Assembly: GCA_018713375.1 (NCBI GenBank)
Contig: DVOV01000086.1
Span: forward strand, 1 to 6,261
Direction of reading: 5' to 3'
DNA from: Candidatus Scatomorpha stercorigallinarum
GTDB taxonomy: Bacteria > Bacillota_A > Clostridia > Oscillospirales > Oscillospiraceae
Length of the DNA stretch: 6,261 nt
Within the stretch, counting starts at the first letter, position 1; every line of letters begins with the position of its first letter. Of this stretch, positions 1 through 6,200 are shown piece by piece. Position numbers and translations under genes: made by a program. The notes beneath the pieces are model-generated. The model was not told the DNA's origin. It ran no database searches and saw only the letters and a program-made list of their open reading frames with translations.

Positions 1-781
1 CCCCGGCAGCAGCGACGACACGGAGGAGGGTTTCTGGGGCCGGCAGATACTCGGCACCGTCGCCAGCTCCACGATGACGGACGGCAGCGTCTCCCGCTTC
101 ACCACCGGCGCCACCTTCGGCAACACCCGCCTCATCCAGCACACGGCCCAGCTCAACCACGGCAACTCCGGCGGCCCGCTGCTCAATGAGGACGGCCAGG
201 TCATCGGCATCAACACCTACGGCGCGGGCGGCGACGTCTCCACCGGCGACGTGAACTCCTACTACGCCGTGCGCGTCAGCTACGCATCCGACATGCTCGA
301 CCAGCTGGGCATAGAATACGACACCAGCTGGGGAAGCAACTGGCTGCTCTTCGTCCTCATCGGCCTGGGCGTGCTTATCCTGATTGCACTGCTGGCGCTC
401 GCCATCAAAAAGCTCGCCCCAAAGGGCGGCAAAAAGCGCAAAAAGCCCGCGCCCGGCAGCGACCTGCGCGTGCAGTGCGTCTCCGGCTGCTTCGCCGGGC
501 GGCGGTTCGAGATCGGCCGCCAGCTTCGCATGGGCCGCGACCCCAACCGCAACGACCTGGTGTTCCCGCCGCAGACCCAGGGCGTCAGCAGCGTCCACTG
601 CATGCTGATGCTGACGGAGGGCAAGCTCTATCTGCAGGACCTCGGCTCCACCTACGGCACGTTCCTCAGCGACGGGCGCAAGCTCTCGCCCAGCCAGGCG
701 GTCGAGCTCAGGGAGGGCGACAGCTTCTCCCTCGGCTCGCAGCGCGAGCGCTTCACCGTCACCGGCAGGGGAGGTATGTGA
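1..781 (+). CDS. HtrA-like serine protease with TM helix and C-terminal FHA domain (5'-partial)
   Basis: The reading frame is open from base 2, so 259 C-terminal residues are visible and the true start lies left of the window; the ATG at 74 is internal. Residues about 10-95 are the C-terminal half of an HtrA/DegP-type trypsin-like protease, with the nucleophile motif GNSGGPLLN (Ser56, codon 167-169) followed by GQVIGINTYG. The catalytic His and Asp must lie upstream and cannot be checked. No PDZ domain follows. Instead there is a hydrophobic helix at about 114-135, then a basic patch (KKLAPKGGKKRKK) that by the positive-inside rule puts the C-terminus in the cytoplasm and the protease outside. 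Residues about 155-256 form an FHA domain: Gly178-Arg179, Ser196-x-x-His199 and a LGSTYGTF turn in which Tyr218 replaces the usual Asn. FHA domains bind phosphothreonine peptides. One base separates its stop from the next kinase gene, implying cotranscription and a link to Ser/Thr phosphorylation. The protease substrate is unknown. Confidence 0.9.
   Translation, partial: PGSSDDTEEGFWGRQILGTVASSTMTDGSVSRFTTGATFGNTRLIQHTAQLNHGNSGGPLLNEDGQVIGINTYGAGGDVSTGDVNSYYAVRVSYASDMLDQLGIEYDTSWGSNWLLFVLIGLGVLILIALLALAIKKLAPKGGKKRKKPAPGSDLRVQCVSGCFAGRRFEIGRQLRMGRDPNRNDLVFPPQTQGVSSVHCMLMLTEGKLYLQDLGSTYGTFLSDGRKLSPSQAVELREGDSFSLGSQRERFTVTGRGGM
767..774 (+). promoter_or_regulatory. Ribosome binding site of the first kinase gene
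   Basis: AGGGGAGG lies 8 bases before the ATG at 783, within the last codons of the FHA protein. It is a strong Shine-Dalgarno match and fixes the kinase start. The upstream stop TGA (779-781) and the ATG are one base apart, so translational coupling is likely. Confidence 0.85.
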
Positions 782-782
782 T

Positions 783-3155
783 ATGGCAGCCTATTGCCCG
801 CACTGCATGTTCCCAACGGATACGCCCTATTGCCCCAACTGCGGCCAGAGCACCAGCTGGCAGCCCGGCGAGGGCCAGCTGCACGCCGGCACCGCGCTGA
901 ACGGCAGCGGGCTGCACCGCTATATAACGGGCGCCGCCATCGGCCAGGGCGGTTTTGGCATCACCTACATCGCCGTTGACATGGACAGCGGCGAGCGCGT
1001 GGCCGTCAAGGAGTGTTTCCCCACCCAGTGCGCCCAGCGCGGCGTGAACGGAGTCACCGTGGAGGCCAGGAGCGGCTTTGAGCAGACACTGCAGGGCGCG
1101 CTGGAGAGCTTCCTCGAGGAGGCGCGGCTGCTCGCACGGCAGGGCGCCCTCGCGTCCATCGTACAGGTGCGCGACTTTTTCCGCGCCAACGGCACGGCTT
1201 ATCTGGTAATGGAATACCTCGACGGCGTGACGCTCAAAAACATGATGTGCACGGGCGGCGTGATACCGGCGCAGGAGCTGCTGCGCCGCCTGCGCCCGCT
1301 GATAGGCGACCTGGGGCGGCTGCACGCCTCGGGCGTCATCCACCGCGACATCAGCCCCGACAACCTGATGTGGATGCCCTCCGGCGGCATCAAGCTGCTC
1401 GACTTCGGCTGCGCCCGCTCCCTGGAGAACGGCAAAAGCATGAGCGTGCAGCTCAAGCACGGCTTCGCCCCCGTCGAGCAGTACCAGACGCGCGGGCAGG
1501 GCCCCTGGACGGATATTTACGCCCTCTGCGCCACTATCTACTATTGCACCACCGGCCGCCTGCCCACGCCCGCCGTCGAGCGGCTGGAGGGCGGGGAGCT
1601 GACCGCGCCCACGGCGCTGGGCTCGGACCTGACGCCCAGGCAGGAGGCGGCGCTGCTCTGGGGCATGGAGGTGCAGCCGGCCCGCCGCCCGCAGGCCATG
1701 GAGGACCTGGCCGCCGCGCTCTATGCGGACCCGGCGGAGGACGGCGGCAGGGAAGGCGGCCGCCGGCGCGAAAAAACCGGCGGGAACGGCTATACACCGC
1801 CCGAGGAGGAGAAAAAGCGCGACGTGCGCAGCGGAGGGCTCCCGGCGCGCACCCGGCGCATCGCCGCCATCGCGGCCGCCGCGGCGGCCGTGGCCGTCAT
1901 CGCCATCGTGCTCGCCGCCAGCGGCCTGTTCGGCGGCGGCGGCAGGGACGTGGGGGCGCCTGTACAGCCCGCCGTCACCGGCGCGCCCGGGCTCTCGCTC
2001 GCGCCCAGCGCCGTCCCCAGTTCCGTTCCCAGCCCCACGCCCGAGCCCACCCCCACGCCCGTCGTGCCCGACGGCGTGACGGAGGACGGCTATGAGTACG
2101 TGCTCGGCGGCGATTCCGCCACAGTCGTCGGCTACACCGGCAATGAGACAGCGCTCGCCCCGCCGGAGGAGATCGAGGGGCTGCCCGTGCGCGCCATCGG
2201 CGAGGGGGCATTCAGCGGCAACAGCTATGCCGAGCAGCTGATATTGCCGGAGGGGCTGGAGGAGATCGGCGCGGAGGCCTTCGCCGGCTGCAAGTCGCTC
2301 ACCTGCGTGATCGTATTCAGCGACGCCCGGGTGGCCGAGGGCGCTTTCAGCGGCTGCCCCGTGCGCGCGGTGCAGCAGATGGAGAGCGGGTTTGTGACGG
2401 AAACGGAGCTTTACGACATCTGGGGGCTCGAGGGCGACGTGCGTGTGTTCACATTCGGCGAGGACACGGGCGACGGCAGCCTGGTGTTGGTGTACGTGGA
2501 CGATGCGGGCATCGTCTATGCCCTGACGGAGGGCTCCAACGCCGTCATCATGGACTTCCCCAACGACGCCGATGAGATCGTCCCGCAGACGAGCGTCAGC
2601 GAGTTCACCGTCACCTGGATCAACGAAAACGCCGCGGACGGCCTGGACGGCGTGCCCAACTACTGGCTGCGCGGGGACATCCTCTTCCCGCAGGAGCTCA
2701 TGTATTCCCTGGAGATGGACATATACGAGGATGCCGACGGCGTCAGCCTCAGCGCGTCCTGGTTCATGTCGAATGCGCTGGCCATCCTCATGGATGAGGT
2801 ACGCGCGGAAGACGGCGTCACGGAGGCCATCGCGCCCAACGAGGCCCTCACGCGCGCGTGCATGGCCCGCGCCGCCGAGCTCACGGAGAGCTTCACCTCC
2901 GAACGGCCGGACGGCAGCGACTGGGGCGACGCGCTGCGCGAATACGAGGTCGATTGGGCGAACGCCTGGCAGTTTATAAGGTCCTTCGGCAGCGATGAGG
3001 ACGGCGAGGCGCTGGGCGAATACCTGTTGGAAGTCGCGCAGCAGTTCGCCGCTTACGACGAGGACATCAGCGGCTACTACGACGGCGTCGGCGTGGCCAT
3101 GTCTGTCGGCGAGGACGGCACGTATTATATCTGCTGCATCGCCACCGCCGCGTGA
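783..3155 (+). CDS. Membrane Ser/Thr protein kinase: zinc ribbon, kinase, TM, BspA-type LRR, CAP-like C-terminus
   Basis: Complete 790-residue protein. A zinc ribbon opens it (Cys5, Cys8, Cys17, Cys20). The Hanks-type kinase domain spans about 45-315: glycine loop GQGGFG (54-59), ATP-site Lys76 in VAVKE, probable alpha-C Glu112/113, catalytic loop HRDISPDN with Asp189, metal-binding Asp207 of DFG, and GPWTDIYAL (Asp244). The catalytic-loop Lys of classical Ser/Thr kinases is Ser191 here. A charged stretch rich in Arg/Lys precedes an Ala/Val/Ile TM helix (about 360-380), so the kinase is cytoplasmic. Outside come a Pro/Thr linker (401-429), a BspA-type LRR region (about 436-530; motifs such as AIGEGAFSG and EIGAEAFAGC), an unassigned segment (531-655) and a CAP/SCP-like domain (about 660-790). 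The protein presumably phosphorylates Ser/Thr on cytoplasmic partners in response to an outer signal. The coupled upstream FHA protein and downstream paralogous kinase are likely partners. Kinase assignment is firm; ligand and substrate are unknown. Confidence 0.93.
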   Translation: MAAYCPHCMFPTDTPYCPNCGQSTSWQPGEGQLHAGTALNGSGLHRYITGAAIGQGGFGITYIAVDMDSGERVAVKECFPTQCAQRGVNGVTVEARSGFEQTLQGALESFLEEARLLARQGALASIVQVRDFFRANGTAYLVMEYLDGVTLKNMMCTGGVIPAQELLRRLRPLIGDLGRLHASGVIHRDISPDNLMWMPSGGIKLLDFGCARSLENGKSMSVQLKHGFAPVEQYQTRGQGPWTDIYALCATIYYCTTGRLPTPAVERLEGGELTAPTALGSDLTPRQEAALLWGMEVQPARRPQAMEDLAAALYADPAEDGGREGGRRREKTGGNGYTPPEEEKKRDVRSGGLPARTRRIAAIAAAAAAVAVIAIVLAASGLFGGGGRDVGAPVQPAVTGAPGLSLAPSAVPSSVPSPTPEPTPTPVVPDGVTEDGYEYVLGGDSATVVGYTGNETALAPPEEIEGLPVRAIGEGAFSGNSYAEQLILPEGLEEIGAEAFAGCKSLTCVIVFSDARVAEGAFSGCPVRAVQQMESGFVTETELYDIWGLEGDVRVFTFGEDTGDGSLVLVYVDDAGIVYALTEGSNAVIMDFPNDADEIVPQTSVSEFTVTWINENAADGLDGVPNYWLRGDILFPQELMYSLEMDIYEDADGVSLSASWFMSNALAILMDEVRAEDGVTEAIAPNEALTRACMARAAELTESFTSERPDGSDWGDALREYEVDWANAWQFIRSFGSDEDGEALGEYLLEVAQQFAAYDEDISGYYDGVGVAMSVGEDGTYYICCIATAA
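1336..1370 (+). repeat. Catalytic-loop DNA nearly identical to 3788-3822
   Basis: These 35 bases encode the VIHRDISPDNLM region and match 3788-3822 in the second kinase at 34 of 35 positions, differing only in a silent GAC/GAT codon. A second exact shared stretch of 18 bases (1497-1514 and 3949-3966) encodes QGPWTD. Outside such motifs the two kinases diverge clearly, so this marks paralogy under strong constraint, or local gene conversion. Confidence 0.75.
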
Positions 3156-3161
3156 ATGCAC

Positions 3162-3190
3162 TTGAACACGCCCGGAGGAACAAGTATAAT
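3162..3190 (+). promoter_or_regulatory. Sigma-A-type promoter in front of the second kinase
   Basis: A -35 box TTGAAC (3162-3167; four of six consensus bases) is followed after exactly 17 bases by a perfect -10 box TATAAT (3185-3190). Transcription would begin near A3197, leaving a leader of about 29 bases that contains the ribosome binding site at 3211-3217. The site lies in a 70-base gap that is noticeably more AT-rich than the surrounding coding DNA. No operator-like inverted repeat of useful length is visible beside it. The prediction rests on sequence match alone. Confidence 0.65.
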
Positions 3191-3210
3191 GAGAACATAT
3201 GACGCAATGA

Positions 3211-3217
3211 AGGGAGG
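3211..3217 (+). promoter_or_regulatory. Ribosome binding site that sets the GTG start of the second kinase
   Basis: AGGGAGG ends 8 bases before the GTG at 3226. An in-frame TGA at 3208-3210 rules out any start further upstream, and starting at the next in-frame ATG would delete the first zinc-ribbon cysteine pair. Together these choose GTG 3226. Confidence 0.85.
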
Positions 3218-3225
3218 CGCGGCGT

Positions 3226-6200
3226 GTGGACCGGAGAGATAAATACTGCCCATACTGCATGAGCCTCCTCAGCGAGGAGGGCCCCTGCCCCAGCTGCGGC
3301 CTCACCTCGGGCACATATATGCCCATGCCGCACCACCTGCCTCCCGGCACCGTGCTCATGGACCGCTATCTCGTGGGCCGCGTGCTGGGGGAGGGCGGCT
3401 TCGGCATCACCTATATCGGCTGCGACCTGAAGCTGGAGCTGAAGGTCGCCATAAAGGAATACTTCCCCACCACTTGGGTGTCTCGCCACGCGGACGTCTC
3501 GCAGGAGGTACACTGCTACGCGGGCGCGCAGGGGAACTACGACAAGGGCCGCCGGCGCTTCCTCTATGAGGCGCGGACGATGGCAAAAATGGACAAACAG
3601 CCGGAGATCGTCTCCGTGCGCGACTTTTTTGAGGCCAACAATACCGTCTATATCGTCATGGAGTACGTGGACGGCACGACATTCAAGGAACTCGTGACGC
3701 AGCGCGGCGGGCGCATACCCGCCGGCGAGCTGCTGCACATGATCGAGCCGCTCTTTTCCGCGCTCGGCGCGATGCACTCCGCGGAGCTCATCCACCGCGA
3801 TATCAGCCCCGACAACCTGATGCTGGAGCGCGGCGCGGTGCGGCTGCTGGACTTCGGCTGCGCGCGCGAATCGGCCCAGGGCGACGAGACCATGACCATC
3901 ACGCTCAAGCACGGCTACGCGCCCATCGAACAATACCAGCACAAGGGCCAGGGCCCCTGGACGGATGTCTACGGCCTTTCGGCCACCATCTACTACTGCC
4001 TCACGGGCAAAACGCCGCCGCAGGCGCTCGACCGCCTGCTGGACGACGACCTCATCCGCCCGCGCAGCCTGGGCGTGGACCTGACGGAAAAGCAGGAGCG
4101 CGCGCTGCTGCGCGGCATGGGGATAAAGCAGCATCAACGCTTCCAGAACGTGGAAGAGCTGCACACGGCCCTCTACGAGGGCGTGTTCCCGCTCGCTGAG
4201 GATGGCGGCGCGCCGGAGCAAACGCAGGATCTCGATACCGGCGCTGAAAAGCAGGAAGAGCCGGACGCTGCCGCGGAAACGGGGGCGGACGCCCCGCGCG
4301 GCGGCAAAAAACCCGCGCGGCGGCTCTATCTGGGCCTTGCCGCGGCGGCAGCCGCGCTGCTCATCCTCGCGCTGGCGCTCATCCCCCGCGGCGGGGAGGA
4401 CGTGACCGTGCCCTCCGCCCTGCCCACGGCGGCGGGGACCGCCCCGGCGCAGACGCCGGAGGCTGAGGCCCTGCCTGACTTTGACAGCCTCTTTGCCAAC
4501 GCCGTCACGGCGGGGCCGGAGGATATCCTCACGCTGCTCGAAAACGGCAGCGTCGGCGCCATCTCCATCAGCGATGACTGCTTCATCGGCGGCGGCGGCA
4601 CCGTCATCGACAAGCCCGTCCATATCCCGGAGGGCGCCAGCCTGGACATCCGCAACTTCATCACGCTCGGCGAAAACGCCGTCCTCTGGGTGGAGGGCGC
4701 CGTCACAGGCATGGATGGCGCGCTCATCGCCGGCGAAGGCCGCCTGGTGGCCGCCGCCGGCTGCGACATCGGCGCCGCCGTCTGCCTGCAAGAGGGCAGG
4801 CTGCTCGCCGGGCCGGACGGGAAGCTGGGCGCGCTGAACGGCAGCGTTTACACCATCCCGGCCCTGCCGGCGGACGCCGTCAGCGTGAGCAACATCGACG
4901 AGCTGAGCCAGGCCCTGGCCATGGGCAGCTCCGTGCTCGTGGAGGGCGATATCGAGCTCACGTCGGATGTGGAAGCCAGGTCGGCCGTGTATGTCGCCGG
5001 GGGCGCGGCGCTCAGCGGCGAGGGCAAACTGTTCATGAACGGCGCGCCGTTCGTCAATCGCGGTACGGTCGGCTGCAATGTCTGGCTGGGCTGGGGCGAG
5101 GATGCGGTGTTCGTCAACGAGGGGAGCGTCTCGTCTGCCGAGGTCTGGCTGGACGAGGGTGCCGGCTTTGCCGTCAACCGCGGCGAGCTGCTGCCCACGG
5201 GCCAGGTGGTGCTCTTCAGGGACTTTATAAACTTTGGCAGCGTCAGCCTCGATGCGGAGGGCAGCGCGGTCACCAGCGACGGCGCGCTCACCATAAACGC
5301 CGGCACCATCGACGTGCAGCAGGGCGCCTATGAGCCCATGGGGCCCGTTTTCAACTGCGGGACGCTGCGCGTGGCCGGCTACATGAACAATTCCAACTAC
5401 CTCACGAACGACGGCGAGCTGCGCGTGGCCGCCGGCGGGCACTTGGACAACCTGGGCGTCATCGACATGTACGACGGCTCTCCGCTGCTTGCCGTGGAGG
5501 AGGGCGCGGAGCTGAACTCGTACGCCGGCGTGATACTGCACCGCGACCAGACGGTCATCGAAGGGCGGATAGAAGGCCCTGTCTGGGGCGTGGACTTCTC
5601 GCTCATCGACGGCGACGCCGAGCGCGCCTATGTGGGCAGCGAGGAGGAGCTGCTGGCGGCCCTCGCGGACCCCGCGGTGGAGTGCGTGGTCATCAACGGC
5701 GGCGTGCGCTTCACCCAGCCGCGCACATTTACCAAAACGGTGTATATCGAGGGCGGGGGCAGCCTGCTGGTGCCGTCGGGCATGTCCCTCACCGTGGACG
5801 GGACGGTGCTCTGCGTCAACGGCGTGCTCTACTGCGACGACCTGACGGTGCGCAGCGGCGGCATGGCGGAGTTCCTCTGCGACTGGCGCGGCATGGGCGA
5901 CGGCGGCAGGCTGACGCTCGAGGACGGCTCCTGGGCCTACACGCGCCATTCGTCGCTGTCCTTCACGGAGGTATCCCTCGGCCAGGGCTCGATGCTCGTC
6001 TACAACAACGGGAGCAGCATCTCCCTGCGCAGCGCGGAGATCAGCGGCGGCACGCTGGCCATCGCCGCCGGCATGGACGTCCCGCAGCTCACGGCGGACA
6101 TCAGCTCCGGCGGGCGCATGATAAACGTCGCCCCCGTCAACGTGGCCGCGGGCGAGCTCAGCATAGCGGGCGGCAGCCTGATGTTCATGAACGACGACTT

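Noticed and set aside
74..781. ATG at 74 as a true start of the FHA protein
   Set aside because: The frame is open upstream to the window edge and encodes protease-like sequence; starting at 74 would delete part of the protease domain, and no ribosome binding site precedes it.
1873..1890. Perfect 18-base palindrome in the first kinase gene
   Set aside because: It falls in the run of GCC/GCG alanine codons of the TM helix, where GC-only codons make such symmetry likely. There is no loop and no T-run, so a terminator is unlikely.
3156..3200. Terminator for the first kinase gene
   Set aside because: No GC-rich hairpin followed by a T-run is present after the stop at 3155, so read-through into the second kinase seems likely.
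3189..3242. 17-codon frame (ATG at 3189) with GGAGG at 3174-3178, overlapping the start of the second kinase; possible leader peptide
   Set aside because: Its ATG lies in the predicted -10 box, so it would be missing from the transcript starting near 3197. It could only be translated on read-through mRNA, and nothing in its peptide suggests attenuation.
759..3359. Very long minus-strand open frame (866 residues) opposite the first kinase
   Set aside because: It mirrors a plus-strand gene with clear kinase motifs. Its translation is rich in Arg, Ala, Gly and His without recognisable domains, as expected for the complement of GC-rich coding DNA.
4294..4324. Short direct repeat CCGCGCGGCGGC flanking an A-run before the TM helix of the second kinase
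   Set aside because: It encodes the basic juxtamembrane stretch (PRGGKKPARR); the repeat is short and explained by Arg/Gly codon use.
3067..5949. Very long minus-strand open frame (960 residues) opposite the second kinase
   Set aside because: Same effect: strong G/C bias at third codon positions removes stops on the opposite strand. It shows no domain and no convincing ribosome binding site, and it runs across the intergenic promoter.
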